From the IMG/VR virus record IMGVR_UViG_3300005582_000027, positions 1-40,993 of that record: 40,993 bases of DNA. One strand, 5' to 3'. Position numbers and translations under genes: made by a program. This document shows positions 17,331-24,466 of the stretch, in pieces. This stretch comes from a virus. The first letter of the stretch is position 1. Each line of letters opens with the position of its first letter. The notes below the pieces were generated by a model. The model searched no databases. It had not been told where the DNA came from and was given only the letters and a program-made list of their open reading frames with translations.

Positions 17331-17418
17331 TATTATTGCTTACAGCACTTCAACAACGCAATAATATTACCGTCGATTTCACTAGACAAACGTACCTAAA
17401 ATGCGCTATAATGATAAT
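17327..17418 (+). promoter_or_regulatory. Stem-loop/promoter cassette C2
   Basis: Perfect stem 17327-17339 and 17358-17370, TAGACA 17383-17388, 18-bp spacer, TATAAT 17407-17412, ATG 17419 six nt later. The stop codon of the upstream gene (17328-17330) lies inside the left stem arm. Confidence 0.85.
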
Positions 17419-17748
17419 ATGATGAACAACACAAAGACACCGATGAGCCACCCGAACGCAAACGATTTTTACATTGATGAAACCGCTGGGTCAGTGGTGC
17501 GCTGGGTCAGCAACGACCGTGTTCCTTTTTCTGATATGCTTCAGGAATTCTTAAAGGCAGGTTTGATTGATAGTCAGACTGTTACCAATAGCAATGAGGC
17601 TCGCGAGCAAGATATCTGCAAGTTTTTGGACGCATACCGCGCCAACTATCGAGGCCCGACCGCCGAAGAAAAGTTTGAAGCTCGCGCCGCTTTTGGTGCA
17701 GGCGCAACAGTCGTGAATGTGATTACTGGTACATCATATGTTGTGTAA
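17419..17748 (+). CDS. Accessory protein of unknown function (cassette C2)
   Basis: A 109-residue protein beginning MMNNTKTPMS. An in-frame ATG at 17401 lies upstream of the -10 box and cannot be the start of the cassette transcript. The sequence is mixed alpha/beta (VPFSDMLQEFLKAGLIDSQ; AREQDICKFLDAYRANY) with no known motif. Leaderless start predicted. It is followed directly by the next gene through a TAATATG junction. Confidence 0.6.
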   Translation: MMNNTKTPMSHPNANDFYIDETAGSVVRWVSNDRVPFSDMLQEFLKAGLIDSQTVTNSNEAREQDICKFLDAYRANYRGPTAEEKFEARAAFGAGATVVNVITGTSYVV

Positions 17749-17749
17749 T

Positions 17750-17950
17750 ATGAATTGGTATCGTGAAGATCAGACCGTGACGGGTATATACCTTGGCCAG
17801 TTTAAGGTCAGCGGTAAAGTCACCAATAGCCGCGTCAAGTATGGTCGCGGTGATGTGCAGCACACGGTACTTCTTGCTCAGCCTATTACCATCTTCGGCA
17901 CAGAGCGCACCACTATTCTTCTAAATGAACAGGACTTGCTCGGAGAATAA
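17750..17950 (+). CDS. Small conserved phage protein of unknown function
   Basis: A 66-residue, beta-rich protein (TVTGIYLGQFKVSGKVTNSRVKYGRGDVQHTVLL) that resembles a small phage SH3-like or OB-like family. The start is taken at ATG 17750, just after the preceding TAA; ATG 17738 is an in-frame alternative. Neither has a clear ribosome-binding site, so reinitiation is likely. It ends GGA GAA TAA, where the stop belongs to the ribosome-binding module of the next gene. Confidence 0.6.
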   Translation: MNWYREDQTVTGIYLGQFKVSGKVTNSRVKYGRGDVQHTVLLAQPITIFGTERTTILLNEQDLLGE

Positions 17951-17952
17951 TA

Positions 17953-18426
17953 ATGACCACCAGCGCCCTCCATGTTCCCGCCGCCCTCGCCGCTCGCGTC
18001 CGCGCCCTCCGGTTCGCGCTGGAGACGGACCTCGTCGTGAGCTTCGCCCACCCCAAGGGCGAGCCGGTCACCGTTCTGGTCACCCCGTGGGGTCGCGACA
18101 CCCACTTCGACCTAGGCACGCTGGAGAGCTTTGTGGCGGGATGCGAGGCGGGCTCGCGCTTGGAGAATAATAATGACGAAAACACAATGACTTATGGTTT
18201 TAATATCCAAGAACAAGAAGAGCGTGACTTTCACGTTTCCAGCGACAGCGAGTGGGATCGGGCCGCGGCCTGCGAGACAGGAGCGGCGGAACCGGATCGC
18301 GCTTGGATATTGACCGACCGCGATGTGTGGCACGCCAACCCCTTCTACACTGGCCCCGCGGTGCCCCACCCAGAAGACGACTACGACGGGTACGACGACA
18401 CTAAGGTCTGTGACGCGGCCGAGTAA
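17953..18426 (+). CDS. Fused accessory protein: GC-rich module plus MTYGF module
   Basis: A 157-residue ORF that looks like two genes joined in frame. Residues 1-70 (MTTSALHVPAALAARVRALR ... FVAGCEAGS) are encoded by markedly GC-rich DNA, unlike the flanks, and probably came from elsewhere. At 18162-18176 the ribosome-binding module GGAGAATAATAATGA appears but is read out of frame as LENNN. The second part starts MTYGFNIQEQEE, like the MTYDF start of cassette genes, and ends DAAE with its stop in the C3 stem. A one-base indel would restore a normal GE-stop ending to the first module. Confidence 0.6.
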   Translation: MTTSALHVPAALAARVRALRFALETDLVVSFAHPKGEPVTVLVTPWGRDTHFDLGTLESFVAGCEAGSRLENNNDENTMTYGFNIQEQEERDFHVSSDSEWDRAAACETGAAEPDRAWILTDRDVWHANPFYTGPAVPHPEDDYDGYDDTKVCDAAE

Positions 18427-18513
18427 TATTATTGCTTACAGCACTTCAACAACGCAATAATATTACCGTCGATTTCACTAGACAAATGCGCTAAAATGCG
18501 CTATAATGGTAAT
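18423..18513 (+). promoter_or_regulatory. Stem-loop/promoter cassette C3
   Basis: Perfect stem 18423-18435 and 18454-18466, TAGACA 18479-18484, 17-bp spacer, TATAAT 18502-18507, ATG 18514 six nt later. The upstream gene's TAA (18424-18426) is within the stem. Confidence 0.85.
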
Positions 18514-18894
18514 ATGATGAACAACACAATGACTTATGATTTTGAAGATGGCGTCGGCCCAGTACCGGCGCATCAGCACTCTAACGGCGGCGGCTGGGTA
18601 GCCGATAGTGCCTACGCACTGGCCAGTGCCTTCGTCGGCCCGGATGCTAAGGTCTATGGCACCGCTAGGGTCTATGACAACGCTGTGGTCTATGCCAACG
18701 CTAGGGTCTATGGCACCGCTAGGGTCTATGGCAACGCTGTGGTCTTCGGCAATGCTGTGGTCTTCGACGGCGCTGAGGTCTATGACGACGCTGTGGTCTA
18801 TGGCAATGCTAAGGTCCGTGGAAACGCTATGGTCTTCGGCAACGCTGTGGCCGACGGTTCCTCTCTTGGCAGCCTGCACAGTATTGGAGAATAA
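18514..18894 (+). CDS. Hexapeptide-repeat beta-helix protein B1
   Basis: A 126-residue protein. The constant N-terminus (MMNNTMTYDFEDGVGPVPAH ... GGGWVADS) is followed by about 12 six-residue units of the form A-x-V-(Y/F)-(G/D)-(N/T/D). Val and Ala at i and i+4 match the left-handed parallel beta-helix hexapeptide pattern; the GGWV segment recalls E. coli YdcK. No catalytic His is visible. The in-frame ATG at 18496 is upstream of the -10 box, so ATG 18514 (leaderless) is chosen. The end IGE-stop comes from the next gene's ribosome-binding module. Shortest of five paralogues. Confidence 0.75.
   Translation: MMNNTMTYDFEDGVGPVPAHQHSNGGGWVADSAYALASAFVGPDAKVYGTARVYDNAVVYANARVYGTARVYGNAVVFGNAVVFDGAEVYDDAVVYGNAKVRGNAMVFGNAVADGSSLGSLHSIGE
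18640..18850 (+). repeat. 18-bp tandem repeat array in B1
   Basis: About 12 in-frame units resembling GGTCTATGGCAACGCTAR, each encoding one hexapeptide. Units vary mainly at the codons for positions 2, 4 and 6. Confidence 0.85.
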
Positions 18895-18896
18895 TA

Positions 18897-19292
18897 ATGA
18901 ACCTTGTAGCTAATCGCATTAAGACGCCCGACGGCACGATTTTACAATCGTTTCATCGTCATGATTATAAGACGTATACCGATGCAAATGGGTATACCTA
19001 TATAGTCGATGGTGGAATTGATTATCTTCGGCGTGGAGGGTCAGGACTGGTCGTCGCACCCGCCGAAGAAATGTCGGTATATGAGGACGCACCTCATGAC
19101 ATTATTCGAACCGCACTTGCCTGGGGCACTCTCGGAAAAGACGGTAAGGGCCCGCGAGAGTGGCGGGTTATTGCCGATTTAGATACGGATCATATTCAAG
19201 CCATTCTAGATACGCAACAAAATATACGGGCTACGATTCGGTCTATTATGCAAAATGAATTGAATTATAGGTTAGCTCAATATGTGGATTAA
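18897..19292 (+). CDS. Conserved phage protein of unknown function
   Basis: A 131-residue protein with GGAGA 8 nt upstream of ATG 18897. The features HDYKTYTDANGYTYIVDGGIDYLRR, EDAPHDIIRTALAWGTLGKDG and ADLDTDHIQAIL are shared, as I recall, by a family present in many unrelated phages. No catalytic site is recognised. It overlaps the next gene by 11 bp. Confidence 0.65.
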   Translation: MNLVANRIKTPDGTILQSFHRHDYKTYTDANGYTYIVDGGIDYLRRGGSGLVVAPAEEMSVYEDAPHDIIRTALAWGTLGKDGKGPREWRVIADLDTDHIQAILDTQQNIRATIRSIMQNELNYRLAQYVD

Positions 19293-19782
19293 GGATACTG
19301 TCTATAGGCTATTGCGAGTGGAATCTGGCCGTTACGTAACGGCCGATACCGATCTGGAACACGATCTGGGTATGGATTCCCTTGATATCACGAATCTTCT
19401 TATGGAAATAGAAGAGACATATAATATCACCATTTCGCTAAATTCTTTGTCGAAAGTCAAGACGGCGAATGATTTGGTAACAGCTATTGTGAATTCGCAG
19501 GGGGAACAATTCTGTTATCAGGGGCTAACTCTTAGGGGTGGTGGCGCTTGTCCCGAGCAATATGAGGCATATGATAGCACATGGAATATAGTCGGTTATC
19601 TACGACTTCGACATGGGAACTTTACCGTAGAATGTCCAGATGTCGGCGGCGAAGAAGTTCTTTGCGGTACGCCTATAGGTTACGGTGGCTTCGAGGAGAA
19701 TGAACGCGCCGAATGGCTACGTAAGGCCATTACTGCCATTAACGCCTGGCGAGATCGTCAGGCGCAATATAAATTACTATAG
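19282..19782 (+). CDS. Acyl carrier protein domain fused to a phage domain
   Basis: A 166-residue protein. Residues 1-72 match acyl carrier protein: a long first helix, then LEHDLGMDSLDITNLLMEIEE with Ser33 in DSLD as the 4'-phosphopantetheine attachment site. From about residue 75 a different domain begins (QGLTLRGGGACPEQYEAYD, YLRLRHGNFTVECPDVGGEEV), a sequence type I associate with stand-alone phage proteins. The joint encodes SQGEQF from DNA that looks like an old ribosome-binding site (CAGGGGGAA). It would need a host or phage Sfp/AcpS enzyme for activation. Purpose unknown. Confidence 0.8.
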   Translation: MWIKDTVYRLLRVESGRYVTADTDLEHDLGMDSLDITNLLMEIEETYNITISLNSLSKVKTANDLVTAIVNSQGEQFCYQGLTLRGGGACPEQYEAYDSTWNIVGYLRLRHGNFTVECPDVGGEEVLCGTPIGYGGFEENERAEWLRKAITAINAWRDRQAQYKLL

Positions 19783-19798
19783 AACCCTAGCCAGGGTT
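19783..19798 (+). terminator. Possible weak terminator hairpin
   Basis: AACCCT (19783-19788) and AGGGTT (19793-19798) form a 6-bp hairpin right after the ACP-fusion gene. The following T-stretch is poor, so termination would be weak. Confidence 0.35.
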
Positions 19799-19830
19799 TC
19801 ATCATAACATCAACATATCGAGACTGTACT

Positions 19831-20172
19831 ATGCCCCGCCGACAAAAAAAGACTGAGACCGAAACCCAATTGGTTCTGGTAGAATGCGTTTCAACTTATC
19901 GCATTCGATATATGGTTGAAGTACCTAAAGGAATTGACACGGAGGGCAATGACAAAGCTTTGTGGGCCCTCGATACCGTAACCATGGGCGAAGCTCGCGA
20001 ATTCAGCCAGAAACATATTGGCGAACAGATTATCAGCCACCGTATTGTTAGCCGTACTGAAGCACTAGCTATGTGCGTTCAGGAGAACAAGTATGGTCAT
20101 ACTTGGGATGATGAACTGAAGGCTTCGGCATTCTTTACTCTATGGGATGATCGAAGTGAGAAGTGGAAGTAA
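19831..20172 (+). CDS. Conserved phage protein of unknown function
   Basis: A 113-residue protein with a basic N-terminus (MPRRQKKTETE) followed by a beta strand pattern TQLVLVECVSTYRIRYMVEV and a helix ALDTVTMGEAREFSQKHIGEQIISHRIVS. It resembles a small family common in T4-like phages. No motif indicating catalysis. The start has no clear ribosome-binding site. Confidence 0.6.
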   Translation: MPRRQKKTETETQLVLVECVSTYRIRYMVEVPKGIDTEGNDKALWALDTVTMGEAREFSQKHIGEQIISHRIVSRTEALAMCVQENKYGHTWDDELKASAFFTLWDDRSEKWK

Positions 20173-20178
20173 AATAGC

Positions 20179-20562
20179 ATGACAATGCATCTTGTTGGCC
20201 CACATATGACCACGACTAATTATAAGAAGCGTCGAACTATCAAGTTCAAGAGCGCAGCCCAAAAAGCTAGATATATGGTCGAGCAGAAAGCATTGGCCCA
20301 GCTACATATAAAGTACAATGTAGGGAAGACGGTATCGTTTCGACCTGTAAAATATAGCTCCGACTTTTCTGCGAACCATAACCCGTCTGCTCAAATTCCC
20401 TCACATTCAAAATATGGCATTGCATCGGGCGCGTGTGTCAAACCAGAGCCTAAGGTGTACACTGGAAATAAGTTGATCGGCATTGCTACGATGCACAAGA
20501 GTAACATGGTTCCCGTATTTAATCATGATGACGCCAAAGAAATTGCAAAAATGCGTCGATGA
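20179..20562 (+). CDS. Conserved phage protein of unknown function
   Basis: A 127-residue basic protein starting MTMHLVGPHMTTTNYKKRR and ending KLIGIATMHKSNMVPVFNHD plus DAKEIAKMRR. Both ends match a family I recall as widespread in phages of diverse hosts, with a variable middle. GGAAG lies upstream of the ATG. Function unknown; the basic composition may reflect nucleic-acid binding. Confidence 0.65.
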   Translation: MTMHLVGPHMTTTNYKKRRTIKFKSAAQKARYMVEQKALAQLHIKYNVGKTVSFRPVKYSSDFSANHNPSAQIPSHSKYGIASGACVKPEPKVYTGNKLIGIATMHKSNMVPVFNHDDAKEIAKMRR

Positions 20563-20618
20563 TACCGTCATAGCTTGCGATATATACAAGTTGATGGCAC
20601 TAACAGAATAGGAATGTA

Positions 20619-21308
20619 ATGATGTATACACACTCTCAATTTCCAACGGTCGATGACATTAATAGTAGCATGGTGCGCGTGTATAACCACATGGCATCAG
20701 GCGTGGCTATATCTGGTGCTGTTTCGTGGATAATCTCGCAGAATTTAGAGCTAATGGCGATATTATTCAAGACATGGTTAATGTGGCCAGTGATGCTATT
20801 GCCTCTGGGTTTTGTTCTCGTTATGAGTTTTGGTGCAGAAAAACTAAGTGCGAAGACTCTCGGAGTATTGTTCTATTTGTATTCAGTAGCCAGTGGTGCT
20901 AGTCTCGCGACTATCTTTGCGATATATACCACCGATTCGGTCATCACTGCTTTTTTTGTAAGTTCCGCACTATTTCTTTCGATGAGTGCATATGGGTATT
21001 TCACTAAACGAAGCCTAGAAAGTTTCGGACAATTTTTAATCGTCGGTCTTATTGGTATTTGTTTGGCCGGTATTGTGAATATATTTCTACAAAATAGCAT
21101 GATGCAAATGCTTATTAGCATACTGGCGGTGATCATTTTCACAGGCCTTACGGCCTATGACACACAACGTATCCGTACACAGATTCATTCGGGCGAGGGA
21201 GATTACGGCAAAGTTGAGATTATGGGTGCGCTAACGCTATATCTAGACTTTATTAACATCTTCATTCATCTTCTACAGATATTCGGTGACCGTAAAACCG
21301 ACGACTAA
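20619..21308 (+). CDS. Bax inhibitor-1/YccA family membrane protein
   Basis: A 229-residue integral membrane protein with about seven hydrophobic spans. The last part, FTGLTAYDTQRIR then MGALTLYLDFINIFIHLLQIFG, is characteristic of the BI-1/TMBIM family, where conserved Asp residues line a Ca2+ leak path. Family members act in the inner membrane; bacterial YccA also inhibits FtsH. In a phage it could slow host-membrane collapse or protect phage proteins from FtsH. AGGAA precedes the ATG. Confidence 0.88.
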   Translation: MMYTHSQFPTVDDINSSMVRVYNHMASGVAISGAVSWIISQNLELMAILFKTWLMWPVMLLPLGFVLVMSFGAEKLSAKTLGVLFYLYSVASGASLATIFAIYTTDSVITAFFVSSALFLSMSAYGYFTKRSLESFGQFLIVGLIGICLAGIVNIFLQNSMMQMLISILAVIIFTGLTAYDTQRIRTQIHSGEGDYGKVEIMGALTLYLDFINIFIHLLQIFGDRKTDD

Positions 21309-21317
21309 ATTAATAAC

Positions 21318-21346
21318 TTGACAACGGAGTAAAAATTATGTAATAT
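21318..21346 (+). promoter_or_regulatory. Sigma70-type promoter for the outer-membrane barrel gene
   Basis: TTGACA (21318-21323), 17-bp spacer, TAATAT (21341-21346), followed by a leader of about 50 nt with AAAGGAA before ATG 21403. Unlike the cassette promoters this one has a normal leader. Confidence 0.7.
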
Positions 21347-21402
21347 ACATATACGTGACTTATCTACCGACACTCAATCGAAACAATCAAAGGAATACTA
21401 AT

Positions 21403-21882
21403 ATGAAGAATATTTTTACACTCGCCGCCACTTCTCTCGTCATGATGACAACTTTCGATGCTATGGCACAGGACGCACGCTCGCCATCATATGTGTATGC
21501 TGGACCGACGGTTGGCGCTGCGCTCAATCAGGGCGCTCTTGATGTTGGCGCTCTTGTTGGCTATCAGTTCAATCGATATGTGCGTGGCGAAGCGGACTTC
21601 GATCACGTAGTTAGTACACAGCCATACTCGTCCAATTACCTTACTGGTAACGCAATTGTTCAGTATCCTATTTCGGGCCTTAGGTTGACACCCTATGCGC
21701 TGGCTGGTCTAGGTTATCAGTGGCAGAATGGCCTTAATCAGGGCGTCTGGAATGTTGGCGGAGGTGCGCGAACTGCGCTTACTCCAAATGCAGACCTTGA
21801 TCTTCGCTATCGTTACATTCAGGGTATGACTAATCAGACAAACGAGAATGTCGTAACCATGGGTACTACAATCAGGTTCTAA
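21403..21882 (+). CDS. Secreted outer-membrane beta-barrel protein
   Basis: A 159-residue protein starting at ATG 21403 (AAAGGAA 7 nt upstream). MKNIFTLAATSLVMMTTFDAMA is a Sec signal peptide with cleavage before QDAR. The mature part has alternating strands with Gly and aromatic residues (YVYAGPTVGAAL, LTPYALAGLGYQW, VWNVGGGARTAL, LDLRYRYIQG) and ends in Phe (TMGTTIRF), as in OmpA/OmpW-like small barrels. It has its own promoter and terminator, so is a self-contained unit. In a phage it might mask or alter a host receptor. Confidence 0.8.
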   Translation: MKNIFTLAATSLVMMTTFDAMAQDARSPSYVYAGPTVGAALNQGALDVGALVGYQFNRYVRGEADFDHVVSTQPYSSNYLTGNAIVQYPISGLRLTPYALAGLGYQWQNGLNQGVWNVGGGARTALTPNADLDLRYRYIQGMTNQTNENVVTMGTTIRF

Positions 21883-21889
21883 TCTATGG

Positions 21890-21925
21890 ACTGTCAGATA
21901 GGTTTATGATCTATCTGACAGTTTT
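21890..21925 (+). terminator. Rho-independent terminator
   Basis: A perfect 12-bp hairpin, ACTGTCAGATAG and CTATCTGACAGT, with a 9-nt loop and TTTT at 21922-21925, directly after the barrel gene. Confidence 0.85.
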
Positions 21926-21975
21926 CATGTGGTGTATGAAATATAAGGCGACAGCTTACATACTAAGAACTATAT

Positions 21976-22052
21976 GGGCCCGTAGTTCAGTTGGTCAGAA
22001 CGAGCCGCTCATAACGGTTATGTCGCAGGTTCGAGTCCTGCCGGGCCTACCA
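21976..22052 (+). tRNA. tRNA with CAT anticodon (elongator Met or Ile2)
   Basis: A 77-nt cloverleaf with encoded CCA. The acceptor stem GGGCCCG pairs with CGGGCCT (G1-U72 wobble), the anticodon stem AGCCG/CGGTT encloses CTCATAA, and the T arm GCAGG/CCTGC is perfect. CAT (22010-22012) reads AUG, or AUA if C34 is modified to lysidine; sequence alone does not decide. Confidence 0.93.
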
Positions 22053-22102
22053 ATACGGTAAGATGTGAAGATGATAGTTTATATGGGACTCTGTAGGAAT
22101 CA

Positions 22103-22258
22103 ATGAAGAGCATTATTAAAGAATCTACCGTGTACGATAATTGCATGGATCTCAAGGCGGCAGAATCTATGCCGACTGTAGCCAATTTCATTGATGATCC
22201 AACTTTTGCTAGTCAGACACCGAAGTACAAAATAAATATTTGTCATGCGGACTGGTAA
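22103..22258 (+). CDS. Small protein of unknown function
   Basis: A 51-residue ORF with AGGAA 4 nt before ATG 22103. The sequence (MKSIIKESTVYDNCMDLKAA, ending KINICHADW) has no recognised motif. It sits between the tRNA and the secreted-protein gene, all in the same direction. The ribosome-binding site spacing and absence of overlap with any longer gene support it moderately. Confidence 0.45.
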   Translation: MKSIIKESTVYDNCMDLKAAESMPTVANFIDDPTFASQTPKYKINICHADW

Positions 22259-22289
22259 TAGCTCCCGCGTTATTACAATGAGGCTAAAG

Positions 22290-22676
22290 ATGCGGATTAT
22301 TGTTCTCCTGCTTGCGCTTCTGTTTCCATGCGTGGCCCTAGCGCAGAGCGGGAACCATAACAATGGTCACCTTGAACTTCATGAGTATTATAAGAATCTA
22401 TATATTCCAAATGCAGAACGAATTATACCGGGATCATGCTGTCGCGAGAGAATAGAGTTTCCCAACGGCGAAGTCGTTGGCGATTGCAGGCCAGTCCGAG
22501 CCTGGATGGACGACAACGGAGTCTGGCACGCGCTCGCCGATGGTATGGAAGTATTAATACCAGACGACAAGATAATTAGAAGAGATCAACCTATGGCTCC
22601 TGATGGTAACTCTCACCTCTGCATATCTCCGTTTGGCGTTATATTCTGTTTCGTGCCAGGGCAGGCTAAAATATGA
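22290..22676 (+). CDS. Small secreted Cys-containing protein
   Basis: A 128-residue protein. ATG 22290 is chosen because GAGG is 6 nt upstream and the signal peptide MRIIVLLLALLFPCVALAQS then starts the protein; ATGs at 22278 and 22245 are in frame. The mature part contains GSCCRERIEFPNGEVVGDCR, VRAWMDDNGVWHALADG and a CxxxPFGVIFCF end. I recall similar short secreted proteins in Rhizobiales genomes, which suggests host-derived cargo. Periplasmic location is likely; function unknown. Confidence 0.65.
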   Translation: MRIIVLLLALLFPCVALAQSGNHNNGHLELHEYYKNLYIPNAERIIPGSCCRERIEFPNGEVVGDCRPVRAWMDDNGVWHALADGMEVLIPDDKIIRRDQPMAPDGNSHLCISPFGVIFCFVPGQAKI

Positions 22677-22798
22677 TGTTCTCGGCCCATTTTCTTATGC
22701 TGCTTTACTATCTCGCACACCCGATGAAGACGGACTATGATGATTTTTACATAAAGCAGCTATGTGCTTGTATAAGCAGAGAGTATAAACTGGGCTAA
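22673..22798 (+). CDS. Small protein of unknown function
   Basis: A 41-residue ORF whose ATG overlaps the stop of the secreted-protein gene (ATGA). It starts with a hydrophobic stretch (MMFSAHFLMLLYYLAH) and has two Cys (LCACIS) near the end. Short, no family; the overlap geometry typical of this genome is the main support. Confidence 0.45.
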   Translation: MMFSAHFLMLLYYLAHPMKTDYDDFYIKQLCACISREYKLG

Positions 22799-22843
22799 GC
22801 CTGGCAGAGCTACCAACATTACGAAAGACAAAGAAGTGAAATT

Positions 22844-23410
22844 ATGAAAATTTATATGGGTCCTTATAGGAGTTGGTATATTAGCCCGTACATGTTGACT
22901 GAGCGTCTAAAAATATTTGGCGTATCGGAAGAACGTCGAGAAGCAATCGCAGAATATTTACACGGTACTTGGGTGAACACTTTCTGTGAGTGGGCCATGG
23001 CCCATCCTCTACTTAAGCGAAAGATTAAGATTAGAATCGATCATTATGATATTTGGAGTATGGACGAGACTATTTATAGTATCGTTCATCCCATGCTGGT
23101 TAAACTAAAGTTAAAAAAGCATGGAGCTCCTTATGTAGAAGATTCGGATGTTCCTGAGCATCTTCGTTCGACAGCAGCCCCAGCTAAAAAGAATGAATGG
23201 GATATTGACGATTATCATTTCGATAGATTCGATTGGGTATTGGATGAAATGATCTGGGCGTTCGATACTGACGCACGAAATAAAGAGGAAGATATTTATT
23301 ATTCTACTCGCCCGAGAAAGCGCGGAACAGAGTTACTCAAAATCATGCAGGATCGTAAACAGAATGCTAATCGCCTATTCGGAGTATATCTATCTTCTTT
23401 ATGGGATTGA
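22844..23410 (+). CDS. Conserved phage protein of unknown function
   Basis: A 188-residue protein starting MKIYMGPYRSWYISPYML. GTWVNTFCEWAMAH, DHYDIWSMDETIYSIVHPML and FDRFDWVLDEMIWAF resemble a family I recall in many T4-like and other large phages. Rich in Trp and Asp; no catalytic motif assigned. AAAGAAG precedes the ATG. The gene ends before a separate promoter. Confidence 0.7.
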   Translation: MKIYMGPYRSWYISPYMLTERLKIFGVSEERREAIAEYLHGTWVNTFCEWAMAHPLLKRKIKIRIDHYDIWSMDETIYSIVHPMLVKLKLKKHGAPYVEDSDVPEHLRSTAAPAKKNEWDIDDYHFDRFDWVLDEMIWAFDTDARNKEEDIYYSTRPRKRGTELLKIMQDRKQNANRLFGVYLSSLWD

Positions 23411-23444
23411 TAGCTTACAATTTTAGCGATAAGTCAACCATAGC

Positions 23445-23473
23445 TTGACAATATGAATATGATAGTGTATAAT
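23445..23473 (+). promoter_or_regulatory. Consensus sigma70 promoter, leaderless geometry
   Basis: TTGACA (23445-23450), 17-bp spacer and TATAAT (23468-23473): a perfect consensus. The ATG of the deaminase is at 23480, exactly 6 nt on, with no ribosome-binding site. Confidence 0.85.
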
Positions 23474-23479
23474 AATAAT

Positions 23480-23869
23480 ATGAACTACCATCAAGACTAT
23501 GTAATTTCTATTGCTAAATCAGCTAATGCTTCTGGATATCATTTTGGAGCCGTTATATTTGATCGGCGTAATGTGGTGTCTACCGGATGGTGTCAGGAAA
23601 AGACTCATCCACGGCAAGCCCGCTATATGCGCTGGGCTCATTCATACAAGCGTAACAATACTTGGCTACACGCCGAAATGCACTCTCTTATTTGTGCGCG
23701 GACGGATGTTACGGGTTGCGATATGATCGTGGCTCGGTGGGCTATCAATAAGATCAGAACCAGTCATCCATGTATGGCGTGCTGGCAGGCCATAACCGTA
23801 GCCGGTATTCGTAGAGTGTGGTATTGGTCAGAATATGATGATGCCTGGGTGTATCGCAACGTAAATTAG
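23480..23869 (+). CDS. Cytidine/deoxycytidylate deaminase-family protein
   Basis: A 129-residue protein with the zinc-dependent deaminase signature: HAEMHSL (His ligand and catalytic Glu, near residue 68) and SHPCMACWQAI (PCxxC ligands). FGAVIFDRRNVVSTGWC forms the preceding beta hairpin. In this context dCMP or a related nucleotide is a plausible substrate. The longer frame from 23453 would start upstream of the -10 box, so ATG 23480 is chosen. It runs up to cassette C4. Confidence 0.85.
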   Translation: MNYHQDYVISIAKSANASGYHFGAVIFDRRNVVSTGWCQEKTHPRQARYMRWAHSYKRNNTWLHAEMHSLICARTDVTGCDMIVARWAINKIRTSHPCMACWQAITVAGIRRVWYWSEYDDAWVYRNVN

Positions 23870-23873
23870 TAGA

Positions 23874-23965
23874 GTAATATTATTGCTTACAGCATCTCAA
23901 CAACGCAATAATATTATCGTCGATTTCACTAGACAAACGTACCTAAAATGCGCTATAATGGTAAC
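23874..23965 (+). promoter_or_regulatory. Stem-loop/promoter cassette C4
   Basis: Stem 23874-23886 and 23905-23917 with one terminal mismatch (T for C), loop variant AGCATCTCAACAAC, TAGACA 23930-23935, 18-bp spacer, TATAAT 23954-23959, ATG 23966 six nt later. Confidence 0.85.
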
Positions 23966-24466
23966 ATGATGAAAAACACAATGACTTATGATTTTGAAGA
24001 TGGCGTCGGCCCAGTACCGGCTCACCGGCATTCCAATGGCGGCGGCTGGGTAGCAGATAGTACCCGCGTAGTTGATAGTGCCTACATCGGCCCGAATGCT
24101 AAGGTCTATGACAACGCTAAGGTCTATGACAACGCTAAGGTCTATGGCAACGCTAGGATCTTCGACAACGCTTGGATCTATGACAACGCTAAGGTCCGTG
24201 GCAACGCTGTGGTCTGTGACACCGCTAGCGTCTATGACAACGCTATGGTCTATGGCAACGCTGTGGTCTGTGGCAACGCTGCGGTCTTCGGCAACGCTCA
24301 GGTCTTTGACAACGCTTGGATCTATGACAACGCTGTGGTCTGTGGCACCGCTTGTGACACCGCTAGCGTCTATGGCAACGCTAAGGTCTTCGGCAACGCT
24401 AAGGTCTTCGGCAACGCTAAGGTCTGTGGCACCGCTAGGGTCTATCCGTATGACACGGCCGAGTAA
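23966..24466 (+). CDS. Hexapeptide-repeat beta-helix protein B2
   Basis: A 166-residue paralogue of B1 with about 20 hexapeptide units after the constant N-terminus (MTYDFEDGVGPVPAH, GGGWVADS). Units alternate G-N-A, D-N-A, G-T-A and D-T-A cores with K, R, W, V or S at the variable position. One stretch (CGTACDTASVYG) breaks the period, indicating a deletion between units. The end PYDTAE-stop lies in the C5 stem, like the DAAE end at 18426. ATG 23948 is upstream of the -10 box and rejected. Confidence 0.75.
   Translation: MMKNTMTYDFEDGVGPVPAHRHSNGGGWVADSTRVVDSAYIGPNAKVYDNAKVYDNAKVYGNARIFDNAWIYDNAKVRGNAVVCDTASVYDNAMVYGNAVVCGNAAVFGNAQVFDNAWIYDNAVVCGTACDTASVYGNAKVFGNAKVFGNAKVCGTARVYPYDTAE
24090..24445 (+). 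repeat. 18-bp tandem repeat array in B2
   Basis: About 20 units of the GGTCTATGGCAACGCTAR type. Segment 24140-24214 is identical over 75 bp to 35889-35963 in B5. Confidence 0.88.

Noticed and set aside
18496-18513. Earlier in-frame ATGs giving MRYNGN or MRYNDN N-termini at 17401, 18496, 23948 and 32468
   Set aside because: The -10 box TATAAT lies inside these codons, so a transcript from the cassette promoter would not contain them. No ribosome-binding site precedes them.
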